The notes under the pieces: generated by a model
Databases searched by the model: none
Told to the model about the DNA's origin: nothing
Seen by the model: only the letters and a program-made list of their open reading frames with translations
Shown here: piece by piece, positions 52,769-61,773 of the stretch
How the letters are laid out: each line of letters begins with the position of its first letter
How positions within the stretch are numbered: the first letter of the stretch is position 1
DNA from: Acidimicrobiaceae bacterium
Lineage (GTDB): Bacteria; Actinomycetota; Acidimicrobiia; Acidimicrobiales; Ilumatobacteraceae
Assembly: GCA_020637235.1 (NCBI GenBank)
Contig: JACJWG010000004.1
Location: 124,001-188,000, forward strand
DNA: 64,000 bases
Direction of reading: 5' to 3'
Position numbers and translations under genes: made by a program

Positions 52769-53455
52769 TCACTCGTCGACCCAGCCGGTGGTGTCGTGCG
52801 TGCCGGCCAGCACGTACACGAGCGCGGTGAGGAGATCGGCTGCGTTCGGCCCCAGCGGGTGACCGTCGGGGGCGAGCAGCGCCGGGTCGAACGGGTCCCA
52901 CGCGCCGATCGCCAGTGCATCGGCATCGAGCGCGCCGCCGGCCAGCCGTGCGAGACGGTCGCGCGGCAGGCCGAACGTCGACAACACCACCATGGCCCGG
53001 GAGGTGGCCGTGAGCGGACGCCCCGGGCAGCGCACCCGCTGCTGGGCCGCAGCCAACCGAACGTGGTCGGGGGCGAGCACGGTGCGCGTGCGGAGCAGTC
53101 CCTTCTGCCCCTGCTCGACCAGCGCGCCGTCGGCCACGAGCTGCGCTTCCACCACCGGCGCGACGTCGCGCAGCGCCCGAACCGCACGGTCGACGTCGAG
53201 CCGCTTGGTCACCGAGGCGAGCGCCCTGAAGGCCCAACCGATCACCCCGGGTGCTGCTGGCGACGGCACGAGGTGCAGTCGCCTCGCAGCGGGGCTCTCG
53301 TCGTCCGCGGCCGGTGCCACCTGCAGCAGGCGCAGCAATGTGAGGTCGGCCAACGTGACGATCGCGAGCCGCTCGGCGTACGAGTTGCCGAGCACGTGCC
53401 ACGGATCGGTCGAGTCGCCGCCCGCAGCAGCGAGCTGGAGATCGGTCACCAGCAC
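52769..53455 (-). CDS. GPP34 (GOLPH3-like) domain protein
   Basis: A 228-residue helical protein of the GPP34/GOLPH3 family: LGNSYAERLAIVTLADLTLL near the N-terminus, a central KRLDVDRAVRALRDVAPVVE and a C-terminal ADLLTALVYVLAGTHDTTGW. Eukaryotic members bind phosphoinositides at the Golgi; bacterial members occur widely in actinobacteria with unclear roles. The GTG at 53455 has CGGAG upstream; GTG at 53449 is an alternative. It converges on isocitrate dehydrogenase (15 bp) and is 25 bp upstream of a serine hydrolase gene's end. Confidence 0.65.
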   Translation of the reverse strand: MLVTDLQLAAAGGDSTDPWHVLGNSYAERLAIVTLADLTLLRLLQVAPAADDESPAARRLHLVPSPAAPGVIGWAFRALASVTKRLDVDRAVRALRDVAPVVEAQLVADGALVEQGQKGLLRTRTVLAPDHVRLAAAQQRVRCPGRPLTATSRAMVVLSTFGLPRDRLARLAGGALDADALAIGAWDPFDPALLAPDGHPLGPNAADLLTALVYVLAGTHDTTGWVDE

Positions 53456-53480
53456 GACGACGTCGTGCTCCGTGGCGCGA

Positions 53481-54683
53481 TCACTGCAGGGCGCCGTAGA
53501 CCAGCGAGCGCAGCTGTCCGGGGAAGTCGAACGTGCCCGACGGCATCAGCTGGGTCATGAAGACGACGGCGAGTTCCTCGACCGGGTCGACCCAGAACGT
53601 CGTCGACGCCGCGCCGCCCCACATGAACGCACCCTTCGTGCCGACGACGCCGGTGGGGCCGGGGCCCTTCGACACGGCGACGGTGAGGCCGAAGCCGTTG
53701 CCCTCGAAGCCCACCTCGCCGTAACCCATCGGCAGCGCGAGCTCGCTCATGTCGGCGTCGCCGTGGAGGTGGTTGGTGGCCATCAGCTCGATCGTCTTGC
53801 GGCCGAGCACGCGCCGGCCGTCGACCGCCCCGCCCGAGGCGAGCATCGTGACGAACCGGAGGTAGTCGGCCGTGGTGCCGACCAGCCCGCCGCCACCGTT
53901 GAACAGCTTGGGCTTGCGCAGGTAGGCGCTCTTGGTCGGGTCGTCCATCAGGACGAGTTCCTTGCGGCTGTTGCGGCCGTAGTTGGCGGCGAACCGGCCG
54001 ACCTTGTCGGACGGCACCCAGAAGTCGGTGTCCACCATGCCGAGTGGCTCGAAGATCGAGGTGCGCAGGTACTCGTCGTACGGCAGGCCGGACATGATCT
54101 CCACGAGGCGAGCGGCGATGTCCATGCCGTGCGAGTACAGCCAGTGCTGACCCGGTTGGAACCGGAGCGGCCACCCGCCCATCATCGCCGCCATCGACGC
54201 GAGGTCCTGTCCGTCGAGCCAGTTGCGCTCACCCAGCACGAGGTCGCCGTTCTCGAAGCCGTAGCCGATGCCGGACGTGTGCGTGAGGATGTCGCGGATC
54301 GTGGGTGGCCGGTGGGCGGGCACGATGCGAGCGCCACCGTTCGGGTCGGCTTCGCGCACCGTCATGTTCTTCCACTCGGGGATCCAGCGGTCGATCGCGT
54401 CGTCGAGCTGGAAGTGGCCCTGCTCGTAGAGCGTCATCATCGCCACACCGGTGATCGGCTTGGTCATCGAGTACAAGCGCCAGATGGCGTCGTCGGCAAC
54501 CGGCACGTTGCGCTCGCGGTCCTGCAGGCCGAAGCTCTCGAAGTACCCGACCGTGCCGGCGCGGACGATGGCCACCTGGGCACCGGCGATCTTGCCCGGC
54601 TCGAGGTAGCGGCGGCGGAGATGCTGCCCGATCCGCTGCAGCCGCCCCTCGTCGAGCCCTGCGCCCGCTGCGTCCACCTTCAT
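53481..54683 (-). CDS. Serine hydrolase, class C beta-lactamase-like
   Basis: A 400-residue serine hydrolase of the beta-lactamase/esterase EstB family (penicillin-binding fold). The SxxK motif is YSMTKP (Ser72, Lys75), the second catalytic motif likely WLYSHGMD, and the third region FMWGGAASTTFWVDP. No signal peptide, so a cytoplasmic esterase or amidase is more likely than an antibiotic-inactivating enzyme. AAGGGGAT precedes the ATG at 54683. The 188-bp gap to the topoisomerase gene contains a strong palindrome. Confidence 0.86.
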   Translation of the reverse strand: MKVDAAGAGLDEGRLQRIGQHLRRRYLEPGKIAGAQVAIVRAGTVGYFESFGLQDRERNVPVADDAIWRLYSMTKPITGVAMMTLYEQGHFQLDDAIDRWIPEWKNMTVREADPNGGARIVPAHRPPTIRDILTHTSGIGYGFENGDLVLGERNWLDGQDLASMAAMMGGWPLRFQPGQHWLYSHGMDIAARLVEIMSGLPYDEYLRTSIFEPLGMVDTDFWVPSDKVGRFAANYGRNSRKELVLMDDPTKSAYLRKPKLFNGGGGLVGTTADYLRFVTMLASGGAVDGRRVLGRKTIELMATNHLHGDADMSELALPMGYGEVGFEGNGFGLTVAVSKGPGPTGVVGTKGAFMWGGAASTTFWVDPVEELAVVFMTQLMPSGTFDFPGQLRSLVYGALQ

Positions 54684-54770
54684 CTCGATCCCCTTCAGCG
54701 TCGTGACCGTGCGGTCGTCCCCGCTGACAGGTTGCCATGTGGGTCGCGTCCGCTCCGAGCCGTCGCCGAT

Positions 54771-54838
54771 GCTGTCGGACGTCGGGTGCGCTCCTGCTCG
54801 CTCAGCGACCTGGAGCGCACCCGACGTCCACCGACAGC
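54771..54838. repeat. Long intergenic palindrome 3' of the topoisomerase gene
   Basis: GACGTCGGGTGCGCTCC (54778-54794) pairs perfectly with its reverse complement at 54812-54828 around a 17-nt loop; outside it GCTGTCG (54771-54777) pairs with CGACAGC (54832-54838) across a 3-nt bulge. It lies 33 bp beyond the topoisomerase subunit A stop and could terminate that operon, but no T-tract follows. Confidence 0.85.
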
Positions 54839-54871
54839 GCCGAACTTCCGACACGGCCGAGGTCTGGCGGG

Positions 54872-57304
54872 TCAGACCTGTTCGAAGGCGGTGATGGTGC
54901 CGGCGAAGTTGCGGACCTTGGCGCCGGCGGCGTCTCTCGCCGAGAGCGCGAACGCACCGGACGACACGACCGACACGTTGCCGTCGGCGTCGCGCACCGT
55001 CACCGAATCCGCGTCGGTGGTGCCGATCACGGCCACCACCGAGCCCGACTTCGGGGTCACCTGGGCGCACTTCACGCCCTTGCTCGCACGGCCCTGTACC
55101 GGGAACTCCGAGATCGCCACCCGTCGTGCGCCACCCTTGCCCTGCACGACCAACAAACGGTGGTCGTCGGCGGCCGGGTGCACCGCACCCACCACCTCGT
55201 CGCCGGGCGTCAGTTTGATGCCGCGCACGCCGGCCGCCGATCGGCCCATCGGGCGCACGTCGTCGGGCACGAACCGCACCGCCTGACCGTTGCGGGTGAC
55301 GATCAGCACCGGCCGGTCGCCGTGGAACTCGAACACGTGCACCACCCGAGCGCCGGACGCCACCTTCACCAGCGAGATGCCGCCCTTGCGGTCGCCGCCG
55401 GCGAGGTCGTCGCCCTCGATCCGCTTCACCTGGCCGTCGCTCGTCACCAACAGCAGATCGGTTGGGAACGACGAGTCGACCCACCAGCCGAGCACCTTGT
55501 CGGCCGGGTCGAGGCCGGCGAACACATTGACCGCCGCCGTGGGCTTGTCGGTCGGCACGGCGGTGCCGAGCGCGCGGTGCAGCTGACCCGACGACGTGAT
55601 CACCACCAGGTGCTGCGCGGTGGAGGTGTCGAAGGTGCGCAACGGCTCGAGCTTCGGCTTCGCCTTCGACCCGGCCCGCAGCGCCTGCACGTACCCGTTG
55701 GCGTCGACCATCACGGTGATCGGCTCGTCGAGCACCATCGCCGCCTTCGACACGCGCTGGGCGACCTCGGTGGTGATCGTGGTGACGCGCGGCGCCACCC
55801 CCTCGAACTGGGGCAGCACCTGTTCGAGTTCGGTGCCCACCTGACGGCGCAGGGCGGTGGGGGAGGCGAGCAGCTTGCGGAGCTTGGCCGCCTCCTTCTC
55901 CAGTTCGACGGCCTCCTTCCTGAACTCGATGACCGCGTCCTCGGTGAGCTGACCGAGGCTGAGGTCGAGCACGGCGTTCGCCTGGCCCTCGTCGATCTGG
56001 AACTCGGCCATCAACGACGTGCGCGCGATCGCACGCGTCTTCGACGTCCGCACGATCTGGATCGTGCGGTCGATGTCGAGCAGCACGGCCAGGAAGCCGC
56101 GCAGGCGGTGCAGGCGATCCTCGATCTTCTCGAGCCGTCGTTCCGACCGGCGCACGACCACACGCACGCGGTGGTCGATCCAGGCCTGGATCACCGAGCG
56201 CAGGTTGTAGAGGCGTACCGACCCGTGCTCGTCGAGGAAGTGCATCTGCACCTTGTTGGTGACCTGCAGGTTGGTCCAGCGCAGCAGCGCCGGGATCACC
56301 TGCTCGGCCGTGATGCCCGACGCGAGCCCCAGCGTGAGGCGGGTGGCGCCGTCGCTCGACTCGTCGTTGTAGTCGACGATGCCGGCGAGGTTGCCCTCGT
56401 CGAGCGCGTCGCCCACGGCGGCGATGAACTTCTCGGTCGAGCCGGTGGTGGTGTCGGCATAGGGGAGCGAGGTGATCACCAGCTGCTGGCGACCACGACC
56501 GAGCTCTTCCACCGTCCACGCACCACGCACCACCACCCGGCCGACCCCGGCGCGGTAGATGTCGGTCATCTCGTCGCCGTTGGTGATCGTGGACTCCTGC
56601 GGGAACGACGGCCCCGGCAGGAGCTCCATCAACTCGTCGACCGTGGCCTTCGGGTTCGCGATCAGGTGCAGCGTCGCCGCGATCACCTCGCGCGGATCGT
56701 GCGGCGGCAGGTACGACGACAGGCCGACGGCGATGCCGTTCGCGCCGTTGACGAGCAGCTGCGGGAACGCGGCCGGCAGGACGACGGGCTCCTCGGTGGA
56801 GCCTTCGTAGTTCTCGGCCATGGGCACGGTGCCGAGATCGATGTCGTCGAGCATGAGCATGCCGGCGAAGCCCAACCGGGTCTCCGTGTAGCGAGCCGCA
56901 GCCGGGGCGAAGTCGGGGCTGCCGTAGTTGCCGTGGAAGTCGAGCAGCGGCACCAGGTTCGCGAACGGCTGCGCCAGACGCGTGAGCGCATCGGCGATCG
57001 ACTGGTCGCCGTGCGGGTGGAACAGCGCCATGGTGTCGCCGACCACGCGGGCCGTCTTCACGAACGGCCGGTCGGGGAACAGACGCTGGATGTGCATGTC
57101 CCACAGGATCCGGCGGTGCACCGGCTTCAACCCGTCGGCGGCCGACGGGACGGCCCGGTCCTCGATGACCTGCTGGCCGTAGGCGAAGTAGTCGCGATCG
57201 AGTTGCTCGACCGCGGGGAGCTCGACGACGACCTCTTCGAAGTCGGCGGTCGGCACCACCCGGGGTTTGCCCTTCGAGGCGCCCTTGCCCTTGGTCGCTG
57301 CCAT
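54872..57304 (-). CDS. parC: Type IIA topoisomerase subunit A (topoisomerase IV-like)
   Basis: An 810-residue subunit A of gyrase/topoisomerase IV. Catalytic tyrosine in ARYTETRLG (Tyr139), with KPVHRRILWDMHIQR, VVGDTMALFHPHGDQSIADA and NYGSPDFAP before it. The C-terminal pinwheel blades are present (GVRGIKLTPGDEVVGAV, GRASKGVKCAQVTPKSGSVV) but I see no canonical QRRGGKG gyrase box, only the looser VQGRASKGV, which favours decatenase (topoisomerase IV) over supercoiling activity. The ATG at 57304 overlaps the subunit B stop (TGATG). No second gyrase pair is in the window to compare with. Confidence 0.85.
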   Translation of the reverse strand: MAATKGKGASKGKPRVVPTADFEEVVVELPAVEQLDRDYFAYGQQVIEDRAVPSAADGLKPVHRRILWDMHIQRLFPDRPFVKTARVVGDTMALFHPHGDQSIADALTRLAQPFANLVPLLDFHGNYGSPDFAPAAARYTETRLGFAGMLMLDDIDLGTVPMAENYEGSTEEPVVLPAAFPQLLVNGANGIAVGLSSYLPPHDPREVIAATLHLIANPKATVDELMELLPGPSFPQESTITNGDEMTDIYRAGVGRVVVRGAWTVEELGRGRQQLVITSLPYADTTTGSTEKFIAAVGDALDEGNLAGIVDYNDESSDGATRLTLGLASGITAEQVIPALLRWTNLQVTNKVQMHFLDEHGSVRLYNLRSVIQAWIDHRVRVVVRRSERRLEKIEDRLHRLRGFLAVLLDIDRTIQIVRTSKTRAIARTSLMAEFQIDEGQANAVLDLSLGQLTEDAVIEFRKEAVELEKEAAKLRKLLASPTALRRQVGTELEQVLPQFEGVAPRVTTITTEVAQRVSKAAMVLDEPITVMVDANGYVQALRAGSKAKPKLEPLRTFDTSTAQHLVVITSSGQLHRALGTAVPTDKPTAAVNVFAGLDPADKVLGWWVDSSFPTDLLLVTSDGQVKRIEGDDLAGGDRKGGISLVKVASGARVVHVFEFHGDRPVLIVTRNGQAVRFVPDDVRPMGRSAAGVRGIKLTPGDEVVGAVHPAADDHRLLVVQGKGGARRVAISEFPVQGRASKGVKCAQVTPKSGSVVAVIGTTDADSVTVRDADGNVSVVSSGAFALSARDAAGAKVRNFAGTITAFEQV

Positions 57305-59325
57305 CAGCTGCTCCCTTCGTTCCGAGCGGTGGCCACCCCGATGTTCAGCGTCTCGCCCGTTCGTTCCAGGAACCACGCCTTGCGCGCCTCCGACTTCGGC
57401 CCGAACAGCTTCTCGGTCAGCTTCGCCAGACCGGCGGGGTCGTCGACCACCACCCGTCCGATCGTGCGCCCGGAGCCGATCACGAGGCGCAGCTCCTGGT
57501 GATCCATCTCGCCCAACCCCTTCATCCGGCTGACGTGGGCCCGGTGGTCGGGGTGCTCGGCACGGAACGCCGCCAGCGCCGCATCGTCGGCCAGGTAGAT
57601 GCGCTCACCGCGCAGCATGGTCGACCACAGCGGCGGCATCGCGTAGAACAGCCGGCCGCTCTCGATGAAGCCCGGGCACCACGTGTACAGGAACGCCTCG
57701 ATCAGCGAACGGATGTGCAGTCCGTCGTTGTCGGCGTCGGCCACCACGACGATGCGGTCGTAGCGGAACCGGTCGAGGTCGAAGTCCTCGCCGATGCCGC
57801 AGCCCATCGACAAGATGAGGTCGGCCAGCGACTTCACGACGCGGTCGACGCTCTCCTTGTACGTGTTGAGCGGCTTGCCGCGCAGCGGCAGGATCGCCTG
57901 GAACGACGGGTCGCGCGCGTCGAGCGCGGTGCCGCCCGCCGAGTCGCCCTCGACGATCAGCAGCTCCTTCGGCCGGTCGGTCTTGCCGGTGCAGTCGCGC
58001 AGCTTCGGCGGTAGCCCGTTGCGCGACTTCGACCCCTTGGACAACAAGGCTCGGGCCGCCTGCTGCTCGGCGTTCGACTTCGTGCGGGTGCGCATCGCCG
58101 ACACGGCGAGGTCGGCCACGCGCTTCGCGTCGCCCGGGTTCTCCTCGAGCCAGCGGGTCATGATCGGCAGCACCACGGCTCGGGTGCGGGCGCTCGCCTC
58201 GGAGTTCATCAGCTTCGACTTCGAGTTCCCGGCGAACTGCGGGCCCGGGATCATGATCGACACCACGGTCATCGCCGCACCGAAGATGTCGCGCGTGTTG
58301 GGCACCTGTTCCTTGTCCTTCAGCAGGCCGCGGTCGGTGATGTAGCGCTGGACCGCCTCGGTGATCGCGGTGCGGAAGCCGGTGATGTGCATGCCGCCCT
58401 CGGGCGTGGACACCCCGTTGGCGTAACCGATCGAGGTGTCGCGGCCGTCGACCGTCCAGGCCAGTGCCGCGTGCACGGCGGTGTCGTCGACCTCACCGTG
58501 GAAGCTCAGCACCGGCGAGACCGCATCGCTCTCGGAGGTCAGTTCGGCCACCAGATCGGCCACGCCGCCCTGCGAGCACCACTCGGTGACCACCGGGTCG
58601 GCCGGGTCGCGCTCGTCGCGCAACTCGAACGCGAGGCCCGGGTGCACGAAGCTCTTGTGCCGGAACCGCTCGCCGATCATGCGGGTGGACCACTGCGGCT
58701 TGGTGAACGGCACACCGTGCTCGTCGCTGAACAGGGACAGGTCGGGCCAGAACCTGATGATCGTGCCGGTGGTCGACTTCGACTTCGCCGGGCCGACGTC
58801 GCGTAACGGCTGGTCGACCACGCCCGGCAGCAACGTGCCGTTGCGCTCCTTCACCAGCCGCAGGCTGAGCGCGTGCCGGCGCCCGTTGCGCCACACCTCG
58901 GCATCGAGGCGTGTCGACAGGCCGGTGACCACGGAGGCGCCCACGCCGTGCAGGCCGCCCGACACCTTGTACGAACCGCCGTCGAACTTGCCGCCGGCGT
59001 TGGTCTCGGTGAGCACGACCTCGAGTGCCGACCGGCCCCGGTGCGGCCCGTCCGTGAACGGGTCGACCGGGATGCCGCGGCCCTCGTCGCGCACCTCCAC
59101 CGAGCCGTCGCGGTGCAGGATCACCACGATCCGGTCGCCGTGCCCACCCATCGCCTCGTCGACGGAGTTGTCGACGATCTCCCAGATCAGATGGTGCAGT
59201 CCGGCCACGCCCATGCCGGCCGAGCCCAGGTACATGAGCGGGCGGTGACGCACGTGGGCGAGCCCGCTGAGGGCCTGGATGGACGACGCGTCGTACGCGG
59301 TGGCGGTGGCACTGGAGGTGGACAC
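57304..59325 (-). CDS. parE: Type IIA topoisomerase subunit B (topoisomerase IV-like)
   Basis: A 673-residue ATPase subunit. GHKL ATP site: EIVDNSVDEAMGG, DEGRGIPVD and SGGLHGVGASVV; transducer with the ATP-contacting lysine region; TOPRIM domain with IVEGDSAGG and DADNDGLHIRSL, where Asn replaces the more usual Val or Thr. The C-terminal MKGLGEMDHQEL completes the core. Short total length fits ParE or an actinobacterial GyrB-like paralogue. The GTG at 59325 begins a protein with normal N-terminus (VRHRPLMYLGS near residue 25). Coupled to subunit A by TGATG. The 245-bp gap upstream, shared with a divergent gene, shows no clear site. Confidence 0.86.
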   Translation of the reverse strand: MSTSSATATAYDASSIQALSGLAHVRHRPLMYLGSAGMGVAGLHHLIWEIVDNSVDEAMGGHGDRIVVILHRDGSVEVRDEGRGIPVDPFTDGPHRGRSALEVVLTETNAGGKFDGGSYKVSGGLHGVGASVVTGLSTRLDAEVWRNGRRHALSLRLVKERNGTLLPGVVDQPLRDVGPAKSKSTTGTIIRFWPDLSLFSDEHGVPFTKPQWSTRMIGERFRHKSFVHPGLAFELRDERDPADPVVTEWCSQGGVADLVAELTSESDAVSPVLSFHGEVDDTAVHAALAWTVDGRDTSIGYANGVSTPEGGMHITGFRTAITEAVQRYITDRGLLKDKEQVPNTRDIFGAAMTVVSIMIPGPQFAGNSKSKLMNSEASARTRAVVLPIMTRWLEENPGDAKRVADLAVSAMRTRTKSNAEQQAARALLSKGSKSRNGLPPKLRDCTGKTDRPKELLIVEGDSAGGTALDARDPSFQAILPLRGKPLNTYKESVDRVVKSLADLILSMGCGIGEDFDLDRFRYDRIVVVADADNDGLHIRSLIEAFLYTWCPGFIESGRLFYAMPPLWSTMLRGERIYLADDAALAAFRAEHPDHRAHVSRMKGLGEMDHQELRLVIGSGRTIGRVVVDDPAGLAKLTEKLFGPKSEARKAWFLERTGETLNIGVATARNEGSS

Positions 59326-59570
59326 TCGGTTGCTCGCAGGGTTCCTGTGTGATGATCGGGTGGTTCCCGGAGGCCGCGGACCTGGTGGGAGGCGGTGGAC
59401 CGGTCGATCAGTCCAGCACAGCCCGGCGCGGCAGGCGCGGCACACCGCTCGTCGCACCTGTCACGTCGGCGAGCGGCGGCATCGCCCTCCACGTGCCGAT
59501 GCGGTCGACCGGTAGTGTCGAGCCCGGTCGCGCTGCGTGGACCGCGACCGCTCGCATCGGGAGGGAACAG

Positions 59571-60557
59571 ATGGCAGGAGGCCTGGTCGGCCTGTTGGAC
59601 GACGTCGCCGCGCTCGCCAAGTTGGCGGCAGCCTCGATCGACGACGTCGGCGCGGCGGCCGGGCGTGCGAGCGTGAAGGCTGCCGGTGTGGTGGTCGACG
59701 ACACGGCCGTCACCCCCACGTACGTGCACGGGCTGGCTGCCGAGCGCGAGTTGCCGATCATCAAGCGGATCGCCACGGGGTCGCTGCGGAACAAGCTGCT
59801 GTTCATCCTGCCGGCCGCGCTGATCCTGAGCGAGTTCGTACCGGTGCTGGTCGAGATCATCCTGATGTGCGGCGGTGCGTTCCTCAGCTACGAGGGCGCG
59901 CACAAGATCCACCACAAGTGGGCACACCGAGGACAGCACGAGGACGACCTGCCGGCCGTCGCGCTCGACGCGGACGCGGAAGAGCAGACGGTCGCCGGCG
60001 CGATCCGCACCGACTTCATCCTATCCGGCGAGATCATGGTGATCGCGCTGAAGGACGTGATCGACGAGGGGTTCGTCTCGCGTGCGGTGATCCTGGTGAT
60101 CGTCGCGATCGTGATCACCGCGGTGGTGTACGGGGTGGTGGCGCTGATCGTGAAGATGGACGACGTCGGTCTGCGCATGGTGGAGAGCGGACGTCCGCGG
60201 GCGCAGGGCATCGGGCGCCGGCTGGTGTCGGGGATGCCGAAGCTGCTGGCCCTGCTGTCCACCGTGGGCACGGCCGCGATGCTGTGGGTGGGTGGGCACA
60301 TCCTGCTCGTCGGCGCCGACGAGCTCGGCTGGGCGTGGCCGTACCATCAGGTGCACTCGGTGGAGGACCCGGTGCGCGACCTGGCGGTCGTCGGTGGCGT
60401 GCTCGGCTGGTCGGTGAACACCGTGCTGTCGGCCGTGGTGGGGCTCGCCGTCGGCTTCCTCGTCCTCACCGTCGTGCGACGACTGCCGATCGCTGGTCAC
60501 GGTGGTACCGCCGGCCACGGCGACGCACCAGAGCACCGCGACGCGGCTGCGCACTGA
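59571..60557 (+). CDS. DUF808-family membrane protein
   Basis: A 328-residue integral membrane protein of the DUF808 (YedI-like) family: MAGGLVGLLDDVAALAKLAA at the N-terminus, VTPTYVHGLAAERELPIIKR, and KLLFILPAALILSEFVPVLV followed by four or five more hydrophobic segments, with a conserved KIHHKWAH in a cytoplasmic loop and a His-rich tail (HGGTAGHGDAPEHRD). Its role is unknown. GGGAGGGAACAG precedes the ATG at 59571. It is divergent from the topoisomerase operon and convergent with the binding-protein gene, so it stands alone. Confidence 0.85.
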   Translation: MAGGLVGLLDDVAALAKLAAASIDDVGAAAGRASVKAAGVVVDDTAVTPTYVHGLAAERELPIIKRIATGSLRNKLLFILPAALILSEFVPVLVEIILMCGGAFLSYEGAHKIHHKWAHRGQHEDDLPAVALDADAEEQTVAGAIRTDFILSGEIMVIALKDVIDEGFVSRAVILVIVAIVITAVVYGVVALIVKMDDVGLRMVESGRPRAQGIGRRLVSGMPKLLALLSTVGTAAMLWVGGHILLVGADELGWAWPYHQVHSVEDPVRDLAVVGGVLGWSVNTVLSAVVGLAVGFLVLTVVRRLPIAGHGGTAGHGDAPEHRDAAAH

Positions 60558-60576
60558 CGAGCCGCGCACCGCCGCG

Positions 60577-61695
60577 TCACGACGAGGCGCGTGCCAACCC
60601 CTCGACGAGCTGGGTGACGCCCTCCACCACCCGCGGTGAGGGCGCGACGTCGTGGACCGACGACACGACCACGGCACCGGTGCGCACCGCCGTCACCTGC
60701 GACAGTGCCGGGTCGGCGGCGAAGCGTGCGAGCACCTCGTCGGCCGCAGCGGCGAGGTCGGTGGTGCCGGTCGGCAGCACGAGCCACACCACGTCGGGGT
60801 CGCGGTCGGCGACCTCCGACGCGGTGACCGAGGAGCCGGCGCTCGCCAGATCGCCGAAGGCGTTGGTGGTACCGGCGGTCGTGAGCAGGGCGTCCACCAT
60901 GGCGGCACCGCCGAAGGTGTGCAGGTCGTCGCTGCCGTCGGTCGCCCACACGGTGAGCCTCGCCACCGCGGCAGGGTCGAGCGTGCCGGTGAGGCGGGCG
61001 ATGTCGGCCTGCACCTGGGACACGACCGCCTCGGCTCGCAGCTGCACGTCGAACAGCACGCCGAGATCGCGCACGTCGCCGTACCAGGCCGACAGCGCAT
61101 CGGCCACGAGTTCCGTGCCGTCCGCGCCGGGACAGGTGGCCGTGCCGACGTGGAGCGGTGTGCCGAGCGCCTCGAGGTCGGCGCGAGCCGGGAGGTCCCC
61201 ACCGACGGCGGTCGCGTCGGCGACGACCAGCAGGTCGGGCTCGACGGCAGCGATCGCATCGGCCGGTGCGGCGGTCGCGAGGTCGTTCAGCACCTGGAGG
61301 AACGCCATCTGGCCGCTCGTGCTCGGCCAGCGGGCCTCGGCGTCCTCGTACAGCACGACACCGGCGATGCGGCTGCGCAACCCGAGCCACACCAACAGTT
61401 CGGCTGCGCCCTGGTCGAGTGCCACGGCGCGCTCCACACGGGCCGTCACGCGGGTGGTGCCACCACAGTCGGCCACCTCGATCGGCTCCGCCGTGCTGCT
61501 CGGGTCGCTGCCGGCGGTGGCGTTCGGGGCCGCCGACACGGCGGGAGCCGGCGAGACCGGCGGGCCGTCCGACGTCTGGTCGTCGTCACTGCAGGCGGCG
61601 AGCGTCACCGCGGTGGTGAGCACGAGGGCCACGACGGCGACCCGGCGAGGTGTCGACACCATCCGATCCGGACGGTGGGCACGACGGCGCAGCAT
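60577..61695 (-). CDS. Metal-chelate/cobalamin ABC transporter binding lipoprotein
   Basis: A 372-residue periplasmic-binding-type lipoprotein: signal peptide ending VTLAACSDD (lipobox LAAC), a Ser/Pro/Ala-rich linker, then the BtuF/FhuD class III fold (ARVERAVALDQGAAELLVWL, GLRSRIAGVVL, AVEPDLLVVAD, AFGDLASAGSSVTASEVADR, RDPDVVWLVLPTG). It would capture a siderophore, haem or cobalamin. AGGAGGACTCC precedes the ATG at 61695. The matching permease and ATPase genes are not in the window, so it is either an orphan or its partners lie elsewhere. Confidence 0.83.
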   Translation of the reverse strand: MLRRRAHRPDRMVSTPRRVAVVALVLTTAVTLAACSDDDQTSDGPPVSPAPAVSAAPNATAGSDPSSTAEPIEVADCGGTTRVTARVERAVALDQGAAELLVWLGLRSRIAGVVLYEDAEARWPSTSGQMAFLQVLNDLATAAPADAIAAVEPDLLVVADATAVGGDLPARADLEALGTPLHVGTATCPGADGTELVADALSAWYGDVRDLGVLFDVQLRAEAVVSQVQADIARLTGTLDPAAVARLTVWATDGSDDLHTFGGAAMVDALLTTAGTTNAFGDLASAGSSVTASEVADRDPDVVWLVLPTGTTDLAAAADEVLARFAADPALSQVTAVRTGAVVVSSVHDVAPSPRVVEGVTQLVEGLARASS

Positions 61696-61733
61696 GGAGT
61701 CCTCCTCGACGAGCGGGTACGGCGGCCGGCTGT

Positions 61734-61749
61734 GGGGCCGGGCGGCCCC
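61734..61749. terminator. Short GC hairpin between minus-strand genes
   Basis: GGGGCC-GGGC-GGCCCC, a perfect 6-bp stem, lies in the 78-bp gap after the GGDEF-EAL gene stop on the minus strand. No T-tract follows on either side, so terminator activity is uncertain. Confidence 0.35.
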
Positions 61750-61773
61750 TCTGTCGTAGCAGGTCGGGTGGTC

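Noticed and set aside
61696..61773. Cobalamin or metal riboswitch near the binding-protein gene
   Set aside because: The 78-bp gap is too short and lacks conserved riboswitch boxes; only a small GC hairpin is visible.
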